DNA from: JBCBGF01 sp039193455
GTDB lineage: Bacteria > Pseudomonadota > Alphaproteobacteria > Rhodobacterales > Rhodobacteraceae
Assembly (NCBI GenBank): GCA_039193455.1
Contig: JBCCWO010000015.1
Coordinates: 23,174 to 87,173 of the forward strand
Length of the DNA: 64,000 bases
Direction: 5' to 3'
Of the stretch, positions 43,752-51,606 are shown piece by piece. The notes under the pieces are model-generated. The model was given only the letters and a program-made list of their open reading frames with translations. It was not told the origin of the DNA and did not search any database. The position numbers and the translations under genes are program-made. Each line of letters begins with the position of its first letter. Position 1 is the stretch's first letter.

Positions 43752-44882
43752 TTACAGACGGGCAGAGGCGCGCCGGGCCCCTTCGGACAGGGCCGCGAGC
43801 TTGGCATAGGCAATCTCGGGGTCGACGGCACCAAAGCCCGCAAAGGTGCCAAAGCCGCAGTCGGAGCCTGCGATCACCCGGTCAGCACCGACAATGTCGG
43901 CAAAGCGTTCGATCCGTTGTGCGACCAGTTCGGGGTGTTCGACAAAGTTGGTGGTCGTGTCGACAACACCGGGGACAAGGATGCGATCATCGGGGATTTC
44001 CGATTTGCGGTCGCGGAACACTGTCCATTCGTGGGCGTGGCGGGGGTTTGACGTCTCGAACAGGATGTAGCGCGCATTGGCCTTCATCAGTGTCGGAAAG
44101 ACGGTGTCCATGTCGATGTCGCAGACATGGGGGCCCTCGTAATTGCCCCAGCAGATGTGGATGCGCACGCGGGCCGGGTCGATCCCGTCGAGCGCATGGT
44201 TCAGCGCGGCGACATGGCTGTCTGCGATTTTGAGGAACTCGGCATCCGAGAGATCGGTGAACAGCATATGCCGCGAAAGCGCGAGGTCGGGGCAGTCAAG
44301 CTGCAGGTCAAGGCCGGCCTCGGTGATCGTGCGGTATTCCTCGCGCATGGCGTCGGCAAGCGCAGCAAGGTAGGCGTCCCGTGTCGGGTAGAAGTCGTTC
44401 TGCAGGAAGAGAGAGATGACGCCCGGCGAGGCGGCATTCATAAAGCCGCGCTCTGCCCCGTGTTCGGCCATTCCGGCTTTTAGGTTGGCGATGTCTTTTT
44501 CAAGCTCGCCCTGCCCTTTCGATCTGACGTCGCCCACGCAGATGGGTCGGGCATAGGTGGGCGTGCCGCCGTCATCCTTTAGCCGTTCGAGGAAACTGGG
44601 ATAGAGTTTCAGATCGGCGGGCGCGTTGCGCGGGCTGTCACCGGCGAACCCGGTGTAGCGGTCTTTGACATAGGTGGCGTAGCTGATCTTGGAGGTTTCG
44701 CCGTCCGATACGATGTCGATCCCCGCCGCGACCTGGCGGCGCACGGTTTCGCGCGTGGCCTCTGTCATCGCCGCGTCGAAGGCCTGGGCGTCAAAGCTTT
44801 GTTCCTTTTCGCGGGCGAAGATGAAATCGACGACGGTCTGGCTGCGGGGCAGGCTGCCGACATGGGTGGTGGCGATGGTCAT
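43752..44882 (-). CDS. Cobalamin-independent methionine synthase II-like protein
   Basis: A 376-residue protein equivalent to the C-terminal catalytic barrel of MetE: TTHVGSLPRSQTVVD at the N-terminus, GIDIVSDGETSKISY, the zinc-ligand region IHICWGNYEGPH, LFETSNPRHAHEW, and VIAGSDCGFGTF with the final cysteine. It lacks the MetE N-terminal half, so it probably acts as a stand-alone thiol/methyl transferase, perhaps demethylating a catabolic substrate rather than making methionine. It is downstream of a SAM methyltransferase gene in the same operon. Confidence 0.88.
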   Translation of the reverse strand: MTIATTHVGSLPRSQTVVDFIFAREKEQSFDAQAFDAAMTEATRETVRRQVAAGIDIVSDGETSKISYATYVKDRYTGFAGDSPRNAPADLKLYPSFLERLKDDGGTPTYARPICVGDVRSKGQGELEKDIANLKAGMAEHGAERGFMNAASPGVISLFLQNDFYPTRDAYLAALADAMREEYRTITEAGLDLQLDCPDLALSRHMLFTDLSDAEFLKIADSHVAALNHALDGIDPARVRIHICWGNYEGPHVCDIDMDTVFPTLMKANARYILFETSNPRHAHEWTVFRDRKSEIPDDRILVPGVVDTTTNFVEHPELVAQRIERFADIVGADRVIAGSDCGFGTFAGFGAVDPEIAYAKLAALSEGARRASARL

Positions 44883-44913
44883 GCGGGGCTCCTTTATCCA
44901 GATGCTTCTTGGT

Positions 44914-45522
44914 TCAGGTGTCGCGGCGCGCGATCAGGATCGAGTGATAGTCGCAATCGGGGTCTTCGGCGATGAACGCGGTCAGGCGCATGGCGTTGGC
45001 TTCCAGAATGGTGGCGTATTCGGCAGGCGAAAGGCTGGCGTGAAAGACGGCGTCGCCCTCGACAGTGCCGGTCACCTCGCCCGCCTTGGGGCCAACGGTG
45101 ACCATAAGGACACCATCGGGTTTGAGGTGCCGGGCGAGCCGCGGCAGGCAGGCGCGCTGTTCGTCTTGGGTGAGGTGGAAGAAACTGTTCCAGCCGATGA
45201 TGCCATCGAAGCGGTCGGGCACATCAAGCGTGCGCATGTCGGCGAGACGCCAGTCGCCCTCGGGCCAGCGCGCGCGGGCGAGCGACAGCATCGGTTCCGA
45301 GAAATCCGCACCGGTCAGGCGATACCCCTCGCCGATCAGCCAGCCTGCGATGGGGCGGCCCGACCCGCAGCCAAGGTCAAGCACGTGGCCGCCCTGGGGC
45401 AGCGCGCTGGCAAACCGGCGCAACCAGCGCGCCTCGAACAGCGCCCGGGATCGGCGGGCATCATAGCCGGTGGCGTGGCGATCATAGACGGCCTGCGTCG
45501 TGCTGGGGTCGGCGGGGGTCAT
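44914..45522 (-). CDS. Class I SAM-dependent methyltransferase
   Basis: A 202-residue methyltransferase: motif I HVLDLGCGSGRPIAGWL, acidic residue in LTGADFSEPML, RLADMRTLDVPDRFDGIIG, and ARHLKPDGVLMVTVGP. Small-molecule (ubiE/Methyltransf_11-like) type, substrate unknown. The start overlaps the bicupin stop (ATGA), placing it in the same operon as the oxidase-like and cupin genes. Confidence 0.9.
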   Translation of the reverse strand: MTPADPSTTQAVYDRHATGYDARRSRALFEARWLRRFASALPQGGHVLDLGCGSGRPIAGWLIGEGYRLTGADFSEPMLSLARARWPEGDWRLADMRTLDVPDRFDGIIGWNSFFHLTQDEQRACLPRLARHLKPDGVLMVTVGPKAGEVTGTVEGDAVFHASLSPAEYATILEANAMRLTAFIAEDPDCDYHSILIARRDT

Positions 45523-46487
45523 CCGGTCCAGGTGGCGCCTGCGGGATCTTCGGTGGCCACGACGCGGTACAGGGACGCCTCGCCCGTCATCGATGGCACG
45601 GCGGTGTGGCTGAGCCCGGCGGGCAGCGACATGGTATCGCCGGGCGCGAGCGTGGCACTGCCCCCGTCGAAGTCGACCCGCCAGTGCCCCTTGACCGGCA
45701 TCAGCACCGCGGGGAGCGCGTGGGCGTGCGCGTCCCGCACCGCGCTGGCGCAGGTGAGAAAATCAATCTCGAACCCCGGCTTGTCGCGGATGATCCCGGT
45801 TTCGCCGATGACCTTGCAGGGTGCGCCGGTGCTGGCGAGCGCGACCATGTCGAGATAGCGGCGCACATAGCCGCCGATGACCTGCATCGGTGTGGGGCGG
45901 TCGACCTTGTCGAGTTCTTCCTGGCTGAGGAGCGGCATGGGCCCCACGCCATCGGGCAGGCTCTCGCCCTTTTTGGTGTCGTAAAGCTTGCCGTTTTCGC
46001 CCAGCACGAGCCCATGGGCCTGCGCGTCCTGGATCACATGCGGGGCCCAGATCACGCCGCCCCCGGCATCGTCGCCCCCGAGCACGGCCATGATCATCCC
46101 GTAATCGGTGCCGATGTTTTCGAACCCCCGGAAGATATTGGTGGGTATGTTGAAGATATCCCCCTCTTCCAGGATCACCTCGCCCGCATCGCCATGTTCG
46201 CCCCAGAAAAACCGCCAGCGGCCTTTGAGGACGAAGAACACCTCGGCGGTGCGGTGGTTGTGCAGCGAGTTGCGGCACTTGGGCGGTTGGCCCGCCGCGC
46301 CGATGTTGAAGCCGTGCGGTTCGCTGATGTGCACGTGCTGGTCAGGGCTTTCCGACACGCCGCCGCCGATGATCGTGAAGTTTTCCTTCTGGTCGCTGCC
46401 CGGTGTGTGGGCGTCGATGAAGGCGGTCTTGCAGGGAACGAGATCGCCGTAGCGGACGATGCGGGCTTCCATCTCGGACGGTGTCAT
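45519..46487 (-). CDS. Bicupin domain protein
   Basis: A 322-residue protein with two cupin barrels. The N-terminal one has the metal-site motif LHNHRTAEVFFVLKGRWRF and EGDIFNIPTNIFRGFEN; the C-terminal one has AHALPAVLMPVKGHWRVDF and APGDTMSLPAGLSHTA. The arrangement recalls gentisate/1-hydroxy-2-naphthoate-type ring-cleaving dioxygenases or bicupin isomerases, but only the first domain keeps a full His set. It probably processes the pathway substrate. Start overlaps the PPOX stop. Confidence 0.85.
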   Translation of the reverse strand: MTPSEMEARIVRYGDLVPCKTAFIDAHTPGSDQKENFTIIGGGVSESPDQHVHISEPHGFNIGAAGQPPKCRNSLHNHRTAEVFFVLKGRWRFFWGEHGDAGEVILEEGDIFNIPTNIFRGFENIGTDYGMIMAVLGGDDAGGGVIWAPHVIQDAQAHGLVLGENGKLYDTKKGESLPDGVGPMPLLSQEELDKVDRPTPMQVIGGYVRRYLDMVALASTGAPCKVIGETGIIRDKPGFEIDFLTCASAVRDAHAHALPAVLMPVKGHWRVDFDGGSATLAPGDTMSLPAGLSHTAVPSMTGEASLYRVVATEDPAGATWTG

Positions 46488-47113
46488 GGGTCTTCCTTCC
46501 AGTCCGGCTTGAGCGCGGTCAGCCGGGATTCGAGCATCTCGATATGCGCGTTGATATCGGCCATGCGGAGCGCCAGCATGGCTTCGACTTCGGCCTGGGT
46601 GTACCTGGGTTCGATGAATTGCGGGCAGTTCCAGTCAAGCGCGGTGATCTGGATCGTCACCAGCCGTTCCACCCGGCCCTGACCGTCCGTGGCCAGCGCC
46701 TGGGCCAAATCGGGATCGGCATCGGCGGGCACCATCGCCGCGTGGCCGATCAGCTTGAGCCGCGCCTTGCGGGGGTAATCCATCAGAAACAGTGCGACCC
46801 GGTCATTGTCGGACAGGTTGCCTTGCGAGATGTACTGGCGGTTTCCGCGGTAATCGGCAAAGCCAATGCTGTCAGGGCCGCGGACCTTGAGAAACCCTGC
46901 CGGACCGCCCCGATGTTGGATGTAGGGCCAGCCATTGGCCGAGACGGTGGCCATGTAGAACGACGTGCAGGCGCCGATAAAGGCGCGCGTGTCCTCGTCA
47001 AGCGCATCTTGGGTGCGCTTTTGGTACATGGCGGCGTATTTCTCGGCGGTGCCGTCGGCCTCTTGCAGGGCCCGCACGGTTTCGGTGAAGAGGTGGTCGG
47101 CAAACGACTCCAT
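46484..47113 (-). CDS. Pyridoxamine 5'-phosphate oxidase-like flavoprotein
   Basis: A 209-residue split-barrel flavin-binding protein of the PPOX-like group: FIGACTSFYMATVSANGWPY is the signature N-terminal strand pair, followed by QHRGGPAGFLKV, FADYRGNRQYISQGNL and DYPRKARLKLIGHA. These are typical of FMN- or F420-type reductases with unknown substrates; C-terminal PNPOx residues are absent, so it is not PdxH. It lies between the SnoaL-like and bicupin genes with near-zero spacing. Confidence 0.88.
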   Translation of the reverse strand: MESFADHLFTETVRALQEADGTAEKYAAMYQKRTQDALDEDTRAFIGACTSFYMATVSANGWPYIQHRGGPAGFLKVRGPDSIGFADYRGNRQYISQGNLSDNDRVALFLMDYPRKARLKLIGHAAMVPADADPDLAQALATDGQGRVERLVTIQITALDWNCPQFIEPRYTQAEVEAMLALRMADINAHIEMLESRLTALKPDWKEDP

Positions 47114-47116
47114 GCC

Positions 47117-48091
47117 CTACCCCGCCAGCAGCGCAATCTGCTTCCAGATTGCGGTTTCGTCGTAAAGCGTCCACTCGCGGCGGACGCTCGGCTGCGCGCC
47201 GCCCAGCGCGCCGAACTCCACATGGGTGATCCCCATCACATAGACCTGCGCGCCGGTGGGCGTGCCGAACGCACCCCAGCCATCGTGTGTGCCCCAAAGG
47301 CTCCAGCGGACGGCGGCGCGCGGCGGCATCATCGGATCGTCGCGTCCGATGACATGGTGGATCTCGAACGCCGCGTCGGGGAAGGCCGCGCGCAGGCCCA
47401 GCCAGAACGCATCCGCCGCGGCGTGGCCATGGGCCGAAAGGCCCCCGGGGTATTCCAAATGACAGGCGCGGTCGTACGCGGCCGGGATGACCGAGAACTC
47501 TGCCGCCATCATCCGGGTCAGCAGGGTGGCATGGCGCTGGCCCCATTCGTTGTCGTTGCCCTGTCCCGTATAGGGGCCTTCGACGTCATTCTCTGGCGTC
47601 GTTGGCGCCCCGCCCCGGCCTGCAGCCACCTCGGCAAAGGCCCAGTCGCGCGGGTCCTGCCCCATCTGGCGCAGCGCCGCGCCGTTGTCGCGGATCAGCC
47701 ATTCGTCAGTGATCTGGTTGTCCCTGGCATAGCAGTCGGCAATCGCCCGGTAGGTGAGCGTCTTGCCCGTCGCGGGGCCGAACATCCCGTCGCGCGCATG
47801 GGTGGCGGTGGACAGTATCCGGTGGGACGACAAGAGCCCCACATCGGGGTTGCCGGACCAGATCACATCCTCGCCCAAGAGCACGCGGTCGGGAAACTCG
47901 TGAAGCGTTGACATCGTCGCCTGGGTCGAGGCGGGTTCCCCATGGCTGATCCCGCCGGGCATCCGGACGATGACCTTTTCGCCGTAATATTCGCGCATCC
48001 GCGCGCCTAGGCCGCGATCTTCCCAGATCTCTTGCGTGATCCCGAGAATATAGTCCGGGAAATCGGTCCAGCGGTTGTCAAACCCCCTCAT
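47117..48091 (-). CDS. SnoaL/NTF2-like double-domain protein
   Basis: A 324-residue protein with two SnoaL-like (polyketide cyclase/ester cyclase) halves: WTDFPDYILGITQEIWEDR begins the first and AFWLGLRAAFPDAAFEIHHV with RWSLWGTHDGWGAFGTPTG the second. NTF2-fold enzymes of this type catalyse isomerisation or hydration of small molecules. The start at 48091 overlaps the LacI stop (ATGA) and has GGAAGG six bases upstream; the ATG at 48097 is less well placed. A distant paralogue is at 50571-51557. Confidence 0.82.
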   Translation of the reverse strand: MRGFDNRWTDFPDYILGITQEIWEDRGLGARMREYYGEKVIVRMPGGISHGEPASTQATMSTLHEFPDRVLLGEDVIWSGNPDVGLLSSHRILSTATHARDGMFGPATGKTLTYRAIADCYARDNQITDEWLIRDNGAALRQMGQDPRDWAFAEVAAGRGGAPTTPENDVEGPYTGQGNDNEWGQRHATLLTRMMAAEFSVIPAAYDRACHLEYPGGLSAHGHAAADAFWLGLRAAFPDAAFEIHHVIGRDDPMMPPRAAVRWSLWGTHDGWGAFGTPTGAQVYVMGITHVEFGALGGAQPSVRREWTLYDETAIWKQIALLAG

Positions 48092-49104
48092 GTCCATCCT
48101 TCCGGGATGCGCGCCGAGCCGCGCACGATCAGCGGCCCGTCGATGGCGATTTTCTGTGGCTCGGTATCGGGGTTTTCGATTCGGTCGAGCAGCGTTTGAA
48201 CCGTGGCCTCGACCATGCGGCCCGACGGCTGGCGGAGCGTGGTCAGGTCATAGGCGGGCCATCCGGCAAGGGGCACGTCATCGTAGCCGACGATCGAGAT
48301 ATCCTCGGGCACGCGCAGGCCGATCGAAGATCGCAACTCATCCATCACCGCAAAGGCCATGTGATCGTTGCCGACAAAGATCGCGTCGACCTTGGCGTCT
48401 TCGATCATCTCACGCGCGGCGGCGGCGGCCTCGGCCCGGCGGTAGTGGCCATCCAGGACAGCGACCGGTTCGGCCCCGACGGCGGCAAGCCCCGCCCGAA
48501 ACCCGGCTTCGCGATCGCGCCCCGTCGAGGACCCCGTCCACCCGGTGATGTGGCCGATGCGCTGGTGCCCACCCGCCAGCAGAAACTCGGCAATCTTGCG
48601 GGCACCGTCGACATTGTTCGAGGTGACCTGGCTGAGCCTTTGGTCATCTTGCCCGCGGTTGAACAGGACCACGGGGATCCCCGCCGCATCGCACCGCGCG
48701 GCCAGTTCATCGGACATGCCCACGCTGGCGGTGACGATCCCATCGACCTGGTAATCGAGCAATTCGTCAATGACCGCGCCGACGCCTTCGCCGGTGCCCG
48801 AGGCCATGAAGATCAGGATGTGGTAGCCCTGTTCCTGCAGCGCGTTGGACAGGCGTTCCAGCGCATCGGGGTAGAACTGGTTTTCGAGGTACGCCACGAC
48901 AAGACCGATGATCCGAGACCGCCCGGTGATCAGGGACCGGGCCAGCACGTTGGGGCGATAGCCCAGTTCATCCGCGGCGGCGCGCACCTTGTCGGCCATC
49001 TTCTTCGATACGCTGGCGCCCGGTGTGAAGACCCGGCTCACAGCCGACTGGCTGACCCCGGCCTTGGCCGCGACGTCCAGCGAGGTGACCTTGCGTTCGC
49101 CCAT
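48088..49104 (-). CDS. LacI family transcriptional regulator
   Basis: A 338-residue LacI/GalR repressor: HTH and hinge VTSLDVAAKAGVSQSAVSR and ADELGYRPNVLARSL, then a periplasmic-binding-like effector domain (GLVVAYLENQFYPDAL, IVGYDDVPLAGWP). The start at 49104 overlaps the SDR stop. It is encoded inside the gene cluster it probably controls; two matching TTGCA-N6-TGCAA sites precede the SDR and HisD-like genes. Effector unknown, presumably a pathway intermediate. Confidence 0.93.
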   Translation of the reverse strand: MGERKVTSLDVAAKAGVSQSAVSRVFTPGASVSKKMADKVRAAADELGYRPNVLARSLITGRSRIIGLVVAYLENQFYPDALERLSNALQEQGYHILIFMASGTGEGVGAVIDELLDYQVDGIVTASVGMSDELAARCDAAGIPVVLFNRGQDDQRLSQVTSNNVDGARKIAEFLLAGGHQRIGHITGWTGSSTGRDREAGFRAGLAAVGAEPVAVLDGHYRRAEAAAAAREMIEDAKVDAIFVGNDHMAFAVMDELRSSIGLRVPEDISIVGYDDVPLAGWPAYDLTTLRQPSGRMVEATVQTLLDRIENPDTEPQKIAIDGPLIVRGSARIPEGWT

Positions 49105-49859
49105 CAGCCCGCGGTCCATCCGCCATCGACCAACAGCGATGTGCCGGTGACAAGCGATGCGGCATCGGAGGCGAGGAACACCACGGCGCCCATGATATCC
49201 TCGACCGCGCCCACCCGGCCGAGTTTGATCTTTTCCTTGATCCAGGCCACCCGCTCAGGATCCTGAAAGGTTGCCTCGGTCAGGGGCGTGCGGATGAAGG
49301 TGGGGCAGATCGTGTTCACGCGGATCTGGCGCGGGCCCCATTCGATGGCCATGGATTTGGTCATGCCCTCGATCGCATGTTTTGATCCGCTATAGACCGC
49401 GCGGTCGATCCCGCCGACATGGCCCATCTGGCTGGAGATCTGGATGATCGAGCCGCCGTTTTCCATGCCCTGTGCCACGGCCTGTGACAGGAAATAGGCG
49501 GCGCGCAGGTTGACCGACATCACCGCATCGAAATCCTCGGGCGTGGTGTCGAGCGCGGGGGCATGGCGGGCGATCCCGGCAGAGTTGCACAGGATGTCGA
49601 ACGGCCCCTGATGCGCCACGGCCCCGCGCATCGCGTCAAGGTCTGTCACATCGAGCGCCAGCGCCGAGGCCGAGAGCCCCGCCCCGGTCATCTCTTCCAC
49701 CGCCGCCTGCAAGGCTTCGGCCCCGCGCGCGGCCATCACGACATGCGCCCCGGCCTCGGCCAGGGCCACCGCACAGCCCAGCCCGATCCCGCGGGAGGCA
49801 CCGGTCACCAAAGCAAGGCGGCCATCAAGGCGGAAGGACGGGGTTTTGGGCAGGGCCAT
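49104..49859 (-). CDS. SDR family oxidoreductase
   Basis: A 251-residue classical short-chain dehydrogenase: cofactor loop LVTGASRGIGLGCA, LCNSAGIARHAP, catalytic Ser region IIQISSQMGHVGG with AVYSGSKHAIEGM (YxxxK), and the C-terminal SLLVDGGWTAG. The start at 49859 (MALPKTP) is preferred, because the upstream ATG at 49880 lies inside the LacI-type operator. It is probably the first gene of the transcript continuing through LacI to the hydrolase at 43043. Confidence 0.92.
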   Translation of the reverse strand: MALPKTPSFRLDGRLALVTGASRGIGLGCAVALAEAGAHVVMAARGAEALQAAVEEMTGAGLSASALALDVTDLDAMRGAVAHQGPFDILCNSAGIARHAPALDTTPEDFDAVMSVNLRAAYFLSQAVAQGMENGGSIIQISSQMGHVGGIDRAVYSGSKHAIEGMTKSMAIEWGPRQIRVNTICPTFIRTPLTEATFQDPERVAWIKEKIKLGRVGAVEDIMGAVVFLASDAASLVTGTSLLVDGGWTAG

Positions 49860-49874
49860 TGGCGGATCGTTCTT

Positions 49875-49890
49875 TTGCATACCTGTGCAA
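49875..49890 (-). promoter_or_regulatory. LacI-type operator upstream of the SDR gene
   Basis: TTGCA-N6-TGCAA inverted repeat, extending to TTTGCATACCTGTGCAAA, 15 bases before the SDR start. It closely matches the site at 53027-53042 and has the even-spaced symmetry typical of LacI-family operators. Confidence 0.72.
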
Positions 49891-49929
49891 AGCAAACCTT
49901 ACGCCCGCAACCCGCCCCTGTCGAGGGGG

Positions 49930-50583
49930 CTAAACCGGCATCGCGATCCCGCGAAACGGCGGGAAGTCGGCGTAGCGCTTTTGCCGTTCGGCCAGCGTCT
50001 CGTCCGGCTCTGCCCCGGCGGCGAGCAACGTGCCCCGCGGGGGGATATAACTCAGGATCCGGCGCGCGGGCGCTTCGCGCCAGGTGAGGTTGAAGGCCGC
50101 GAGGCGCGGGAAGAAATACATCTCGTGATAGGGCAGATGGTCATGGATCCACCAGGCCAGATCGCGCCAGTCACGCCCCTTGGCGTAGCGGTCGGCAAAC
50201 CACGGGATCGCTATGGACACGGTCGCCCCCATCCGCCCCATTGCATCGCGCTGGTCCCAGATATGCCCGGCATAGTTCTTGTCGTTTTGCGAACACTTTT
50301 GGGGGCGCACCTCGGTGGCCCCGAAATGGTTCAGCGCAGGCGACCGATAGCCCGAGCGGATTTCCACCGCGCCGAAGGTTTCGTGCAGGGGGTCGAGCAG
50401 TTCGGTCGCAAACTTCCGCCCCGCCGCAATCGCCAGATCGGGATTGTCGGGGATGTTGGGGCGGCCAAAGAAATTCGCGATCTCGGAATTCAGGAAGTTC
50501 CGCATGAAGTAGTATTTCGACAACCGCACCCGCCCCAGGTCTTCGAGTGCAGTATAGCTGCCGGGGCGCTTCATCCGCGCCAT
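49930..50583 (-). CDS. Uncharacterised protein, possible M15 peptidase-like fold
   Basis: A 217-residue soluble protein without signal peptide. AVEIRSGYRSPALNHFGA followed by NYAGHIWDQRD resembles the SGYRSxxxN...HxxGxAxD pattern of M15 (D-Ala-D-Ala carboxypeptidase-like) proteins, but the metal-binding spacing is imperfect and the rest (PYHEMYFFPRLAAFNLTW) is not typical, so the similarity may be superficial. It overlaps the SnoaL-like gene by 13 bases and is the last gene of the HisD-like operon. Confidence 0.6.
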   Translation of the reverse strand: MARMKRPGSYTALEDLGRVRLSKYYFMRNFLNSEIANFFGRPNIPDNPDLAIAAGRKFATELLDPLHETFGAVEIRSGYRSPALNHFGATEVRPQKCSQNDKNYAGHIWDQRDAMGRMGATVSIAIPWFADRYAKGRDWRDLAWWIHDHLPYHEMYFFPRLAAFNLTWREAPARRILSYIPPRGTLLAAGAEPDETLAERQKRYADFPPFRGIAMPV

Positions 50584-51557
50584 GCGGGCAAGGCGCGCAT
50601 CCGGTCGAAGACGTCGACGCCAAGCTGGGAGTAGACATCGAGGAGATCGACCAGCACCCAGTTTTCGCGGATCAGATCGCCCTCGACCCGCCAGAAATCG
50701 AGGCTGCGCATGGTCAGCTCTTGCCCCGATCCCGGCAGACCCAACCAGCCGCCGCCGCTCAGCGTCATCGCCATGCCGGGCCAGGCGGTGAAGCCCACGT
50801 AATCGCCTTCGCCGAAGAAGTGGCCATTCTCCATCAGCGCGCGGCGGTCGGGCATGGCGTCGAGGAAGGGGATCTGGTGGTGTTCGCGAAACCCCCGGAT
50901 GCCCCGCCCGGTGCCGATGCCCGAAGGCCCGTACCAGGACGCCCGCGGATGCCAGTAGCGCGGCAATTCCATTGCTTCGACACCTTCATTGTTGCGCTTG
51001 AGCGCGCCCAGCATGTCGCCCACAACCTGAAGCGCATGGGTGCCGTCGCCGTCGATGCGCAGCCCGTCCTGGCTGGCCGGTCCGGGCACCGCCCATTCGC
51101 GCCCAAGGCTTGGCACCATGGGCCAGACGCCCGCCTGCATCATCAGTTCGGGGATGTCCCAGAGCGCCTGCATCTCAACCGCACGACCGCCCTCGATCCG
51201 GAAGAACTCGTGATATCGCAGCGTGGCGGTGCGGCCGGTGGGCGGGATATCAAGGAAGGGTGCGGTGAAGGTGCCGACAAACTGCCCGCCCATGCCGACC
51301 CACATCTGGTCCTGTCCGTCCACACCCGCCATCACGATGGCGTCGCGGCGTTCGAGGTCCGGCATCGCGGTGTAGAGCGGCGCAATTGCGCGGGCGTTGA
51401 GCTCTGCCGGCCCGTCCAGCGTCTCAAACGGCTGGGCCAGATGCACCTGCGCGTCCGGGGCCAGCACAGTGGCAAAGGCCGCCTGCGCCGCCTCGGCATC
51501 ACAGTCCCAAAGCCGGGACAACGGTGCCACCACCGCCTTGGCCGCTGCACTGTACAT
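50571..51557 (-). CDS. SnoaL/NTF2-like double-domain protein
   Basis: A 328-residue protein with two SnoaL-like halves: FATVLAPDAQVHLAQPFETL and LRYHEFFRIEGGRAVEMQAL in the first; GIRGFREHHQIPFLDAMPD with FTAWPGMAMTLSGGGWLGL in the second. Ester-cyclase-like proteins of this length are usually linked to catabolic clusters. The start at 51557 is preferred because AAGGGGC lies upstream; the ATG at 51572 has no such site. Its 5' end is embedded in a repetitive intergenic element. It lies downstream of the HisD-like gene. Confidence 0.8.
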   Translation of the reverse strand: MYSAAAKAVVAPLSRLWDCDAEAAQAAFATVLAPDAQVHLAQPFETLDGPAELNARAIAPLYTAMPDLERRDAIVMAGVDGQDQMWVGMGGQFVGTFTAPFLDIPPTGRTATLRYHEFFRIEGGRAVEMQALWDIPELMMQAGVWPMVPSLGREWAVPGPASQDGLRIDGDGTHALQVVGDMLGALKRNNEGVEAMELPRYWHPRASWYGPSGIGTGRGIRGFREHHQIPFLDAMPDRRALMENGHFFGEGDYVGFTAWPGMAMTLSGGGWLGLPGSGQELTMRSLDFWRVEGDLIRENWVLVDLLDVYSQLGVDVFDRMRALPAWRG

Positions 51558-51606
51558 GCCCTGCCCCTTCATCTTGGCACAAATACTCCCGCCGGAGGCG
51601 GTCCCT
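51557..51606 (-). repeat. Rhodobacterales-type intergenic repeat between HisD-like and SnoaL-like genes
   Basis: On the minus strand a short hairpin CCGCCTCCGGCGG is followed by GAGTATTTGTGCCAAGATGAAG, a pattern I recall as frequent downstream of genes in Rhodobacteraceae. It overlaps the 3' end of the HisD-like gene and the 5' end of the next gene. A related copy is at 55081-55130. Confidence 0.6.
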
